From positions 1,550,001 to 1,614,000 of the forward strand of contig JAUKUA010000007.1 of NCBI GenBank assembly GCA_030549175.1: 64,000 bases of DNA, given 5' to 3'. Shown piece by piece: positions 46,525 to 58,800 of this stretch; the stretch's first letter is position 1, and each line of letters starts with the position of its first letter. Source of the stretch: Lasiosphaeris hirsuta (lineage: Eukaryota > Ascomycota > Sordariomycetes > Sordariales > Lasiosphaeriaceae). Under the pieces are notes generated by a model. The model did not search any database. It was not told the DNA's origin and saw only the letters and a program-made list of their open reading frames with translations. The position numbers were made by a program, and so were the translations under genes.

Positions 46525-49500
46525 GGTTCTGAATTTTTTGGCTAGGAATATTCCAACTCAGACAGCCACGAAGTACCGTCAACACTCACATGTACATATC
46601 CACCACACCCCATCCTTTGGCTCAGGTGAAGTGGCGTCTGCCTGCTTCGAATGCCTTGTGCCACTCAGGCTCGGCCACACATCTTCCTCTTCGTGAGGGG
46701 ATCGCCGATTAGAAATACCAGCAACTTCTTGCCCTGAACAAGCGCTGCTCTGTTCCATGTTTGTTTGTTCGGCCAGCGGATAGAACCCCCCGTCACATCC
46801 AACCCCTGAAGTAGTTGGAGAGGAAGCCGGGCTTGTCACATGAGATATATCCCTGGTTAGGAAAAGATCCCATGCCCTTCATTATAACAAACATTAAAAG
46901 CACCTACCTCACTGTCGGAGCAGCCTCCGTGAAGCCATCCGCAACTCGGGTGTTCGATGTCTACTCCTCGGGCCGTGTCATATGCGCCTACTCACATGTG
47001 TAGGGCCCACATGGAAAAGGGACTTAGGCTGAAGTTTGCGTCGGTCGAAGTAGTAGCACCACTAACGTGAGAACGATAGTGGTTCAATATCACATCCACC
47101 ACGCCACCCCCCAACTGGCTCTCCTCACGCGGTTGCATGGTCGCCAAGGCTACCACATCATTCCAGGGAAAGGGTATATTATCCTTGATGAAGCTTTTGG
47201 GTTGGAGGGCAGGATAGAGGGGGCTTCGTTTAGGTGGTTTGTCTTGATGTGATCGATATCCCGGCTGTAAGCGGCCCACACAGCTGTGGTGCATGTTCTA
47301 TGCAAGTATCATATTGTATTCTACCAGGATTCTATACAGCCTATCGTCTTCCAGATGCAGAGATGGGATGATGTCTGCTTTGCTCTGCATGGGTATTCAG
47401 GGCCCTCCCAGGTGGTGAGCAACGGTATTGTAGAAAGGTTGACTAACTCTGCATTGCAGGACGGAGGACTGTGGCTTATCACCTTCACCGAAATCTTGGT
47501 TCCTGTGAGTATCTAGTGCATGCTGATATCCGAAGCTTTTACTGGTACAGAAGCCGGTAGATGGCGTTTGGGGTTCCCTGATCGGGATGTCCCACCGATG
47601 GAAGCTGGAGCAATCACCACCCATCACCTTCTTACTATTACAGATCCTGATTTAGTTTAATGAAAGGAGAAAACCCTTCTAGAACGGTAAACAGTGGTCA
47701 AATTACAGGGAAGCAGAGGGAAGGAGTGGGCCCGGTAAACCGTACGAAGTTTGTCTCGTTGGTGACATAAATTGTGTTGATTTGATGGAGCATTAGTCTT
47801 CAGTGAAACCACAATATACCGCTTTTCACTGCTCCTGCTCAGCCTTACACAATCCCAGTTCAAATGACGAGTTTCATCACGTTCTTTCGCCCGCTTAATA
47901 TTGAGTTAGGTCAATGAGTTGCTACTTGCTAGTTCCGGCGTCGAGATCGAGACGAAGCGGACATATGACCTTTTTGGATTTTCAAGGCATCAAGTTCCTT
48001 CTGACTCCCTGGGATACGAGCGAGGGCGCCGTTCACCTGTCCGAATAGTGGGATCCTGGACAGTGAAGTTGTTGGGAAGCTACCTGTCCGTATGGTGAGC
48101 TAGGAAGTGCATCGCAACCTCTAAGCGCCGCGCCGTCTGTCGTTTGCAAGGGGCCCAGCAGCGAGCGGTGCTATCAGGTGCTCAACATGGGATATCAAGA
48201 AGTTAAGTACAGTTAACGCATCACGGGGTTTGGCGCATGTATGTACGGAGGATGGCGCTAGAATAGGCTACCGAGTGTGTTGCGCCTATCCAGCGCATCA
48301 GAAGAAGGCCGTTATTGTGGTTGGGGTGAAGCCTCTTCCGGCGTACGTGCCAGGTGTAGGATGCAGCTCCAATTTCAGGACATTTGGGCCGGTGATTGGG
48401 GTGCCGAAGGCTGTGAGCTGTGAGCTGTAAGTGCCGATCGACGCCATGTCCACGCCTTGTAGGAGAAAACAATCATGGCGTTCCATTGTATTCGATGCTT
48501 TGGGTAATCCTGCCCCACCCCCCATGTTTGAGAGTAGAACAGCAGAACGGTATCGGACGTGTATGTCCTGTAGGAACAGGGTACCATTCTTTGATACCCT
48601 TGCGGGAACGGGACACCAGGGCAAGACTTCCGGGCAAATAAATACACTTGGACAGCGCCGAAGGGAGCAACTTCACAGATGGGCGCAAACATCTTCCCCC
48701 TACAGAAACCATCTTGGCCTGAGTAGGACCATGGATGGTTCATAGCTGGGACTGAGAGATGTGGGCTTCTTAATGACGACGAACTCTCGTCATGTCCCAG
48801 TGCTCAAGTGTTTGCGGCGATGCACATATCAACCCAATCAACCTCCAAGTATCAACCAAACGGCGATTACCGAGCATGCTGGAAGCCCGAATACACACCC
48901 CGGGTGGCTCCCGTCTAGGTGGCTGATTGACTCGGCCATTTGGTAGATGGTAGAAAACACATATTTGATACGTCAAATGTGATTCAGTGAAAGAGCGAAG
49001 GGCCACTAGTGGCCCAGTCGTCCAGCTGGCTGTACTAATTCAGACAGCCGAAGCTAGCGCTGGTGACAAGACGCTAGCACCGGTGACAGACGCTAGCGCC
49101 GGTGACAGACGCCATCGCCAAGCTTAAGGGAAGGCCGAGCAAGGCTTGTGTGTGTGCACGCGCGTGTGTGTATGCCATTCCAGTGGGCCGATGGGTTGGT
49201 GTCGCGCCGACTATGGTGTCGACAGAGATGAAGCTCTGCTGGTGATCTTTGGCATATAGGTGATCCCTTTGTTAGCTGTATCCACGCGGTGCCGTGTTCG
49301 CAACGGCGCAACATCGGTCGACCTCGGGGACCGTTGGTAATGGAAGTCCAAGACAAAACAGGTCCAGTCCCTGGTGAGTGGCACGCGGGAGATCATTTGA
49401 GTCGCACACGAGAGAGCATCCTATTCGCTGGGGTCAACGGGTAAGCTCTTTCCGTGTTTGCTCGCTGCATCTTCCATCCTAGCTCCTAGAATTCCTTGTT

Positions 49501-51033
49501 ATTTTGAGCTCGTTCTGGCCTGATCTCTTGCCCCAGCTGAAATGGAAGGAAGACACCAGCCTCTTCGGGCTTGTCCCCAATGCGGCGACTGTGAGGGGAA
49601 AATGGGCAAGAAAGGTGAGTATGGGTGAGTTCCTAGCTTCAACGGCAGCTTTGTCTTGGCAAGTACTACCTAGGCGCATCGTGGACGGTGCGAAACGTCA
49701 AAATAAGGTTCAAATTGCCCGATCGCCCATATCAGAGGGGGCCTGTCACTAACAGGGAAGGCGCAGCGCTCATCATGGTCCAAGCTCTTTTACATACCCT
49801 TGCCCCTGCACGAGCTAGCCTCCTTCGCTTCATGGTTGCCATCAGATTCCCCGTTGTGCACTAACACCGTGAACTTCTTCCAGTGCCCTTCGAAGTCCCT
49901 ACGAGCCAAATTGACATCAAACCTTTCATCCATCCATCACCACTGCGCTCGAAAAACCTCGTGTATTTTTTATTTTTATTTTTTTTGCGGATTTGGCTGA
50001 TATGATTGCTCTCTTCACATTTTTCCTTTTTTCTTCTTTTCTTTCGCCCTTGGTATCCGGCTTTCCGAAATGGGACAGCCTCACTGGCGGCCTCGGTTTG
50101 ATGTGGACTATGGGGGACGAGTCTTACTTCAATTTGTGTCTTTATCCTAGAGTCGATCTTCACCGTGCTGGCACCTCGCAGAACAGGCTCTCTGTGAAGT
50201 GTGCCTACTAGTCGACCTCTTTCCCATGGCAGTTGTCATCGATCGAGTGCGCGGGTGTGTCTCAACGGCGCTGGTGCAATGAGCCTCGGGCGAGCTGGCC
50301 TTGTCCTCATTCCTCTGCTTGCTATCACCATTCCAGTTAACGGCCCGGAGCCAGGCGTTAGGCTGCCTATGGTGAACATCCCCCAGACTTCGGTCGATCT
50401 ACACGGTTGCTGTTCCCCGACAACCTATGCATGCTCCACAACTCCTCAGTTTGCCTCAAGACTGTTTCCACTACTACCTGGTTAGTCGAGTGCCCAACGC
50501 CATGTTAGCGCTCGGTGTTTAATCTCTTGTGGGAGTGGGGGGGGGATTGCTTCTGGCGTCGGTCACATCGGTGGCTCCTGCTACTACTTGCCTTCCCCCG
50601 GGGTTACGGCAATGAACTTTATGATACTTGCACTCGCAGGCGTAGCTACATAGTATCCATCTACGCCCTCGGCTTTCTAGGCACATCGTGGCCTTAAGAC
50701 ATCCGTGTACGTGATGAGAGCAGTGCCGTGGTGGAGACGCATTTTCGCACCCTCGCTCTGCTCAGCCATTCCCCTCGTGTCTACCCCGGCCTAGGTCGTC
50801 TGGGCGTATGAGGCGGCGGCCCAATTTGAATTACACCCCTTCGCGCAACCCGTCCTACATTCCTGTATGCGGCCCCTCTTCTCTCGCGGTCGCCTCCCCC
50901 CCTTTATTGGCAGCACTATTTCCTCTTTAATACCCCTTCCGTCCATCGATGTCTAAGGGGGTGCGAGGCGCTCTTGACGATCTATCTGGGGCCTTGTATA
51001 ACTGAACGACAAATCCTTTGCCAATTCCTCCAG
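46525..51033. other. Long region without a supportable gene
   Basis: About 4.5 kb between eIF2B gamma and the C2H2 factor. No frame shows a recognised domain; the best frames (46992-47294 minus, 48375-48743 minus, 50201-50485 plus) are short and unsupported. It contains a three-copy 19-20-nt minisatellite at 49053-49110 and a TG/CG-alternating patch at 49146-49172. The sequence from about 50700 on, next to the C2H2 gene, looks like promoter and leader (C/T-rich). A very long 5' leader with several upstream ATGs is possible. Confidence 0.5.
49053..49110. repeat. Three-copy minisatellite, unit GCTAGCRCYGGTGACAGAC
   Basis: Units at 49053-49072, 49073-49091 and 49092-49110 differ at a few positions; the first is one base longer. 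They lie in a gene-free region. Confidence 0.85.
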
Positions 51034-51084
51034 GTAAAGATCCAATCCGGCACCGAGCCCTCTTCTCTCATTACATTTTCTTAG
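51034..51084 (+). other. Probable 5' leader intron of the C2H2 gene
   Basis: A CAG|GTAAAG donor and a TTTTCTTAG acceptor enclose 51 nt, 47 bases before the start codon. Removing it would not alter the protein. Transcript evidence is needed. Confidence 0.45.
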
Positions 51085-51131
51085 GTGGACCCGAATCCTT
51101 TGAAGCGCCCTAACACACTGGCTACTGCAAA

Positions 51132-52226
51132 ATGGAACTCCCTCTCAAACTGATTACTATGGGCACCGCAAAGGTGGGATTCGACGACGGCCAAGGGTTT
51201 GGGTTTGATAGCCAGGCAATGGGGTTCCCCCCTTCTAGTGCCCATAGCTTTTCGTCAGCTTCGTCCTCCAGTCCATACACGCCAACTTCGGGGCGGTCAA
51301 CTCCGCGTAATGCGGAGTCAGTGGACTTCGGCTCATCATTCGCATCATCTGTCGACCCATTTTCCTTCGACCTAACTCCACCATCGTCCGCCTCAATCTC
51401 AACTTACTTTCCGGTTGAATGGAAGACCGGTGATGCTTGTGACTTCTTCCAAGCAGGAATTCCAATCACACCATCTCGAAGTCAGTTAGACATGTCTGGT
51501 CTGCCTTTTCACAACTACGACAACCAGTACACTCCCACGCAGCCTTTTGATCTCTATCCGTTTGCCAACGGACTCGGCCCCTCTCCTCTTCCGCCAACAC
51601 CCGCGCAGGTAGTCCAAGTCAAGCAGGAATGGGGTCAGTGGTCCAACTGGGAACAGGCACCAGAGAGCCCCATCAGCTTCGAGGACCTAGAGGGGTTTGA
51701 AAAGCATGGCATGACAGGTCTTGTAGGCGCTGTTGGGCGGAGGCTTTTCGTCGATACAGCGAAGGAGAAGACAGCGGCCCTCCAAATGGTCCAGAATGAC
51801 TCTCCGCTGCGCGCTCGAAAGCGCGCCAGGTCGGAGAAGCTGATGAATGTCCCCTTCAAGAAGGAAGGGAAGAACGAGAACTTTTGCCATTATCCCGGTT
51901 GTGATAGAAAATACAAGAAGAAGGAACATCTAAAGAGACACATTGACTCGTAAGTGTTGGCCCTTCCGTCATGACTCGGTACATTCTATAGCAAACTAAC
52001 AACACACAGCGCACACAAAGAGGCAAAGCACGAGTGCTCATTCTGCGGCAGAATATTCAACCGAACAGACAACAGGAAGCAGCATCTCCTCCTCCACTCG
52101 GTTGACCGGAAGTCCGGCAGGGTGAGGTTCGAAAAGGGGGCAGCAGAAAAGTTGGAGGCCGAGATGAAGCAGACCAAGCCGAGGCGGGGGACCAAAGCGA
52201 AGGCACGAGCAGCAACTTGCTCTTGA
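51132..52226 (+). CDS. Two-finger C2H2 zinc-finger transcription factor
   Basis: Two exons, 51132-51949 and 52010-52226 (GTAAGT donor, CACAG acceptor), give 344 residues. The intron lies within the first finger. Finger 1 has C252, C257, H270 and H275 (C-x4-C-x12-H-x4-H). Finger 2 has C282, C285, H298 and H302 (C-x2-C-x12-H-x3-H). The N-terminal 230 residues are Ser/Pro/Phe-rich with an STP-rich start and acidic patches, which suits an activation region. A basic segment (RARKRARSEK) before the fingers is a likely nuclear localisation signal, and the C-terminus is Lys/Arg-rich. It is probably a DNA-binding regulator; I cannot assign a target or a named orthologue. A second Met at 51159 is possible as a start. 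The 4.6-kb upstream gap is in keeping with a highly regulated gene. Confidence 0.82.
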
Positions 52227-54485
52227 AGCCCACAGAGGAACAAGGGAACGAAAAAGGAGGCACGAACAGAAAGATGGCAGGTTCGGCGGCTCGATATTGG
52301 GTAGGTTTGGCTTTGGAACACTTGGTTTACAACAACCGCCGAAACACTGAATCGAAACACACGAAGGGATTCGCCTTTTGCCGTATATTTTACCCTTAAT
52401 CCTCGGGCCACAGGGGAAGCAACATCATGGCACGGCGTATTTATGGACATGTATGGCATTGGTGGTGGGGATATGTAAGGAATGTCATTTGTCAGGGCGG
52501 GGCGCAAAAAGGAAGTGACCGGCAACTGGTGGGTAATGTCATGTCTATGTGGTAATGGAATTACTCTACGACTAAATGTCGAAATCGCAGCTAGCAGAAT
52601 CAAAATTTAAAAGATGTGCAAAATCTCTTGCACCGCGCTGTCATCGGTGTTCAATGACGCATGCTCTGTACTTTCCTGCGATTCTCCCTACTCCAGTGTT
52701 GACTTGCACTTCACTGTTTTCTTGCTGACTTAATTTAAAGTCAGTCCTGTCAACATGAAAGCGGAACGCCAAGCAGCCTCCTTTGACGCCTCTGTAAACA
52801 CCGCCCAGCGTCTCGAGTCTCTCAGTGAGGGGATGTCTCAGATCAAAGATGCATACCAAGTAGCTTTGGTAAGGCCGAGACATCCACATAGCTACGTGCA
52901 ATTTCTTTTGCTCCAGCCACATCTACTTCCGGCTTCTCTGTAAGCTCGTGATGCCTATATTGGCTCTCTGGTTGGTTGCCGGCACGGGGAAGCTGTGACA
53001 GACCCTGAAGGTTGCGTTTGCTGTAGTTGAAAGTGTGGTGGTGTGTTGTGGTATGTTGTGGTCCAGGTTACGTTTCTTAATTGGTACGAGAGTGGCTCCT
53101 GAGACTGGATGCAAGAGACGACAGTTACTTGCTGTAGAAGTAGTACACCCTTCCGTGTCACCGTGTCTGCATATGCTATGAGCCAGAGAATTTCGTAAAT
53201 ACGGCTCAAATTCCATTCTGTGTCTTGAGAATGTTGGTTGAGAAACAGACGGGCTAGGCCCACGTTTGAGAGCTCCTTTGGAACCCATTAAGAATCGAGT
53301 GGATCTAAGACTGTCTGTTCCCAGCCGAACAACTCGGGGACACTCTTCAGATCCGGAGGCCGAGGAGATTCCAGTCCGTGGTCCGTCTAGACCACGGAGG
53401 AAAAGAAATTGTCTTCGACTCTTGAGCTGAGCGAAGCGCGAAAAATGTAATAGAGGCAGAATTTAGGCATGCTACCTAGGTAGGTATTGTGAGCGGACAG
53501 AAAGGGGTCTCCTACAAAGTAGGTACCCTTGGTGGAGAGAGGAAGAGGGGATGCATTTGCATTTGCAACATGGGGTACGTGAGGATATGGAGAGGGGAGA
53601 TTGGGGGTTGAACATGGACGGCTTGCAGCTTTCTTGCATGTCACCTGACACGGTGAACCTGCATCACAACCTCTCGCTTATCCTGCCTCTCACTCGCGGC
53701 GTTCCACCTGCCGGCAAGTCGTTTCCGAGTTGGATTCCAGCTTCCAAGGCCAGCCGTTCGTTGAAGCAAAGCCACCCTGTCTCGAAAGCGATCCATCATC
53801 TGTCCGTCATTTCTGCTCTCTGAGCCATTGCGCACTTTCGAGGCGTTTTGAAACCGCCGACAGAGAGACGCCGGGTTGTACTTCATACACCGATAATTTT
53901 TTATTTTTTTAGCTGCACGTGGATAGAGGACCTAACCCGCGAGTTGGTATTTTGCGTTTTCTCTTTTGCAACGTTCGTTGCTGTTGTTTTGTTGGACCAG
54001 GCCTGGCAGTGAAGGATGTAAGTGGACTGTAGCTGGCGGTAGCGGGTCAGTCGAGTGTTGTGCCTCATACCCATGTATTATTACAAGGGTGCTCCTGCGT
54101 TTTTGCCTTTCTCTTTTGGTGCCGCGGCCTGGGTTTAGCGTCGGGTGGTAGTATTAGTGGGCACATGAACGCCTGTCGTGTAGGTATGGATCCTTCCACC
54201 CCATGAACTTGCCTCGGTGGGTGTAACAAGAAACAACACGGGATCAAATCAACGTCCACAGCCACAATTGGATGGATCCAGATGGGGGCGCATCAGGGAG
54301 CGCCGCAAATACTATCGCTGGACTCTCAAGACGTTGCCATTTTAGACTTTGCGACATGCGCAGGCGCCACTCAATGATCAATCACCGCCGTCTTTGATCT
54401 GCCATCGTCTTCATCTCTAACTCGCCATCAAACTACCTAAGCCCTATATCCCGCGGCGTGTGTTGGACAACGCGCACTCAGTAAC
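52227..54485. other. Intergenic region, C2H2 factor to F-box/LRR gene
   Basis: No gene is firmly supported. A frame at 52755-52943 (plus) starts in good context and reads as an amphipathic, Gln/Ala/Ser-rich segment up to a possible GTAAGG donor near 52875, but I found no continuation. A CTACCTAGGTAGGTA near-palindrome lies at about 53472-53486. Confidence 0.45.
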
Positions 54486-56824
54486 ATGGCACACGCTGTC
54501 CCTCCTCCCACATACGAGGATGCTATCCACAGGGATTGGTTGCGGGTCGTTGCGCCTCGCATCCCAGTACATTACTATGCCAAACTTTGCCTCGTGTCCA
54601 AACGCTTCTACCAGCGATTCGCGCCCCTCCTCTGGAATGACCCTATTGCTATGCGGCCTCGATGGAACGAGGACGGAGAAGCTGGCAAGTCAACCTTTTT
54701 GACCACACAGACTACTGGGAAATAACTGACAGCTGGACAGAAGTAGAATGGTTCTGTCGCTTTGTTTTAGGCCACACAAATACTGTCCGGCCTGCCACCC
54801 GCGCACTCGTCAAGTCCTTAGATCTACGAGAATTTGCTATAGATACAGCCAGCTTCTCCCTATCCACTTCCAGCATGAACATTAACAAGGCCTTGGCAGT
54901 CCTTTCAGTCAAATTTCCTAACCTCAGCTGCATCCTACTTGACGATCACCGCCAGATCGAAGTGAACAGTCTCATGGGTAATGACAATGGAGCCCCTCTT
55001 CTTCTCAGCGCACCTGGCTGTTCGACATCGGGATTCCAAGCATTTGCCACGTCACCCTACTTCAGGCGGCTGATTTATCTTGATATATCCGACATGCCTT
55101 GGGAAAATCTTGCGGACTTTAGGTCGTGGGACCAGGATTTGTTGTCAGATCTCCGGATTTTGAAGATGCGAGGCCTACGGATGAACGACGGGGTTGCGAG
55201 CGGGATCTTCAACTCGTTTAGCAACCGTCTATGGAGCCTGGATGTGAGCCGGAACCACCTAACTGATCGCGAACTACCAGTCCGTATCCAACAGCGCGCC
55301 TTTGCCGAAGTAGACAGTCTGCATTCTAAGGCTCGCTTCGACATCGAAGGCATGTTGGACGAATCTCGCGAGATTCCAACCTCCGGCGCTGTATTCCCCA
55401 GTCTTCAGCCGATTGAAGAGTCTCACTGGAGCTCCACGTTTAGTCACCCTGACAGATACCTTGCTGACGCCCCGGTGTATGATGGGATGGAATCACCGGC
55501 GAATGGCACTTTCATTCGCGCAAATGGGCTAGCAAGAATCAAGGACAACTCAGCAAATGAACTCAAGAAAATCTTATCCGATCATCAACAGCATCCAATA
55601 GAATACGACGATGTCACTCAAAGTAGAAATGTTACCCATCTCTATATGAACAGCAATCGCCTCTCGACCTGGGGTGTTATATACCTAATCGGTTTGTTGC
55701 CTAACCGTCTGGAACACTTCGAGTGCGATTCGATGTTGCTTGATATTACGAACGATTTTTTCCCTAGGTGGTTGAGCAAAATGTCCCCGAGTATTTCGGG
55801 GTTGGTTGGCGCTGCTCACATCTTCCGCCCCATCTACTCATTGAACCTACAGAAGCTGAGGATTCACCATTCTCTTGTTACACAACTCTTGTCGATAGAA
55901 GCCAAGGGCCTGACGACAATGGCAAGCTTGTGGCTGGCAGAGACGTTTCTCCTCCCGCGAACGGAGCTCGCCTACCCTCAAACATATGTCCCAGATATGA
56001 ACCCGAGACTTCGATCCCTGACATTGACCAAAATACCCAGATATTCATCTGGCCCTCTCATCAAGAAGCTCACTGGATTCTTGAAACTCGCCTCTCTTCA
56101 AGAACGAGCAATACAAGATGTGAGAGCCCAAACACGTCATGGACCACCTGTCCTTCCAGGGCTGAGACACATCCGTCTTGAGTTTGAGCATGACCCAAGT
56201 CAAGAACTTGATGAAATGTCCGGCGACGGAACACAGTTTAGTTTCTTCGGTGATTCCGGCTGGGAATCCCCTTTAAATACCAGCTGGGCTTCTGCGCCGA
56301 CAGACACAAGACAACCCGATGCCAACCCTCGCCGCAGTGAGCCCGAACAGCGAAACTCGGAGTCGGGCCGACTGAGTGGCACCCCGAACGTCCCCGCCAT
56401 GGACGGACACATGCCAAATGTCTGGCGCGGTCCCGACAAGCCAAGCTCGAACCCAGCCGTCAGGGAGTACACGCATCTTCAGACCAACCCGCGCCTGCGC
56501 CGAAGTGTCGAGCACCCAACGCCGGCCCACATCGCGGCTGGTGTACCACCGGGCGTGCTCATCTACGGCAGGGCTTGGCATGCCATCCTTCAGCCGCCAA
56601 CCATGCGCATGCCGACGAACGCTGAGCTGCGGTCCATGTCTGACGTCCTCGCGGCGATCAAACAGTATCGCAAAGAGACCAAGGCATCACTTGAGAAGAC
56701 GCAGCGGGATGCCGGTAGTCATGATATTCCGCTCGGCGCTCCACATTTTCACTGGACTGGGAGTCTAGAGGTATCGCTCGAGGATAGTTTGGCGTATTAT
56801 ACAGATTCTAGGCATTGGCGGTGA
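54486..56824 (+). CDS. F-box-like / leucine-rich repeat protein, conserved hypothetical
   Basis: Two exons, 54486-54684 and 54741-56824, give 760 residues. The frames of the two parts agree only through a 56-nt GC-AG intron (donor GCAAGT, branch-type AACTGAC, acceptor GGACAG). The alternative is a one-base shift near 54684. The N-terminus (APRIPVHYYAKLCLVSKRFYQRFAPLLWNDP) resembles an F-box-type helical motif. LRR-like strands follow (SLDLREF, LIYLDISDMPW, LWSLDVSRNHL, VTHLYMNSNRLSTWG and others). From about residue 560 there is a polar, disordered linker, then a compact conserved-looking C-terminus (GVLIYGRAWHAILQPPTMRMPT to SLEDSLAYYTDSRHWR). F-box/LRR proteins commonly act as SCF ubiquitin-ligase adaptors, but the degenerate F-box means this role is only a guess. 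Confidence 0.75.
54685..54740 (+). other. GC-AG intron in the F-box/LRR gene
   Basis: 56 nt with donor GCAAGT, branch-point match CTGAC and acceptor ACAG. It joins GAAG to AAGTAGAATGG so that the codons read GAA-GTA-GAA-TGG. An alternative acceptor at 54710 would leave a 26-nt intron, too short to be spliced. Confidence 0.65.
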
Positions 56825-57448
56825 AATTGGGCATCTTGGGGGCAGGGCGGGGTTGAGATGGCTTTGGACTTTTGCCTCGTGACTTGGGAAATAAGGTCGA
56901 AGGTCTTTATTTATTGTTGGTTGATTTGGGATGATACCCTGCGGATTGGCGATGTGCATGGGATGGAGTTGACAGGTTGTACTTGCGGCGGTTTTTTTTA
57001 CTAGTATTCTTCTGGAATCTGTCTAGCGATCTTAAGGCTATGTAGCCTTCATCCCATATGACATAGCTCGTGCTGGGGGAGAAGGGGCTGAGAGAAGGGA
57101 GAAGACCAGCGTCTGATATAATAAAGTGATCTACGACTTGACTTTTATAAACAAGGCATTGAAGAGCAAGGCTCTCGCTATTGCCCAACCCTATCCATCC
57201 TTCGCCTAGACTAGAAAATTCGCTAAATGGCGATGCAAATGCACTGTTTTGAGGGTTTGTTCGATCCACCGCCAACAACGCCGAAAATGACCAACCTTTT
57301 CTAACCGCGGCCACATCATGCACGTACATTACGGGGTCGTCGTAAGTAATTCCATATTTGGCTCCCCCACCTTTGCCCCATTAACTCGCGCCTTTTATTT
57401 GTTTCGCCAAACCGTCCGGTTCTAGCCTCGCAGCATCCACAATCAATT
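56825..57448. other. Convergent 3' region, F-box/LRR gene and GGC1
   Basis: Both genes end here, tail to tail. No gene is seen. Confidence 0.5.
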
Positions 57449-58800
57449 CTATTTCTTGCTGAAGGCAATGTCAAAGGCCGGGATCAGTGTTTGCGCCAGC
57501 CAGAAGGAGAAGACGAGCTTGGGGCCGGTCATGAGGAGCTGGAGATGGGTGTTAGTGGGAGAGCTACGCGGGAGGCGGGATCGAGACGTACCTTGGGAAC
57601 CAAGCCCTTGAAAAAGGCAGAAGCGCCCTCATTCCTGGCCATCTTGGTCAGGATCTTGAAGCCACTCTCGGGGTTGTCGAAGTTGCGGTTCTGGATGCGC
57701 GTCTTGATGACGTCGAGCGGGGCCGAGACGAGGAGCGAGGCCGAAGCACCGGCGATCGAGGCGACAAAGTTCTGGAACCACGTGGCCTTGTTGTAGTCCT
57801 GGAGACCGAAGAGGAACTCCTTGGCAAAGGCGGAACCGCCGAATAACGCGAAGGATCCGGGCGCGTTGCGCGCTGCCGTCCAGCCCCATCCCCGGTAGAG
57901 GCCGAAGCCCTCGTCCTTGACGATCGCCAGCACACCGCGCCCGCGGAAGGCCTCAGGGTTTGTTTGTCGCTTGATCTTGAGAACATCGAGCGGCAGAAGC
58001 ACGATCTCACCGATGCCGATCAGACTGCAGATAGTGGTTAGCAGGCAAACTCCTTCCCCAGTCGGTGCCCCGCCCCCTTTTTCCTTAAGTAGTCTCCTAG
58101 ACAACCGCCCCTGAGCCCGGAATTTTGGCTCACCTTCCGGCTGTCGAGTGCATGATAGCCTTGCCTGTCTTCTTGCCAAAGGCACTTTCAAAGTTCTTGC
58201 CGTAGTGCTCGCCGAGGTAGTCGCGAGCCACTGGCTGACCGCCATACTTGTACACCCGCTGGAGGATCTTGATTGTTGCGAAGCTGTCAGCGAACTACCA
58301 CCCCTGCTACACCGCTTCTTCTCGGCGCGAATGTTCTTACCTTATACCCAGCCGCATATCCTAGCCCGGGGAACAACGAGACAAACTTTTTCCCAATTGT
58401 CGCGTCCGCCGTGTTCTTGAAGATAACCTTGTTCAAGGTCGCGAGGTTGCCAACCTGGATTCCATTCTCTAATTAGTCCCCTACTCTTAAGCGCTTGGCA
58501 ATGGAAATTGTATTGCGCACCTTTGACTCGTTGCTCATCAAGCGCTTTGCGATCGTGTCGACCTGTCGGCGAACTCGGAATTAGCCCTCGTTTCATGTTC
58601 TTCGGGACGTAAAGTGAGCCATTGAGCGTACAGGGTGGAAGATGGCCAATTCAGCAATACCCGCCGAGCCTGTAACGATCCAAACCAATGCATTAGCAAA
58701 TCATTCACTTAGACAATCCTTTAGACTTGAACATACCTGACCCCAAGAGTCTCGCCAGGTTGGACTCCTTCACAGGACCCGAAGCCGCAGGGGGCGACAT
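57449..58800 (-). CDS. GGC1: Mitochondrial GTP/GDP carrier (Ggc1/Yhm1)
   Basis: Seven exons, 58800-58737, 58669-58632, 58562-58521, 58454-58341, 58267-58134, 58024-57592 and 57538-57449, give 304 residues, the normal length of the family. Introns use GTATGT, GTACGC, GTGCGC, GTAAGA, GTGAGC and GTACGT donors. Three carrier signatures are present: HPVDTIAKR, LPLDVLKIKRQ and APLDVIKTRIQ, one per repeat, predicting six transmembrane helices. The stretches SLIGIGEIVLLPLDVLK, GLYRGWGWTAARNAPGSF and QNRNFDNPESG are characteristic of Ggc1/Yhm1. By family, it exchanges cytosolic GTP for matrix GDP across the inner membrane and affects mitochondrial iron and genome stability. The protein ends IPAFDIAFSKK. 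The many short 5' exons mean that any simple open-frame search sees only part of the gene. Confidence 0.93.

Noticed and set aside
54685..54710. 26-nt intron in the F-box/LRR gene
   Set aside because: It keeps phase but is far below the minimal spliceable intron length in fungi; the 56-nt choice has a branch point.
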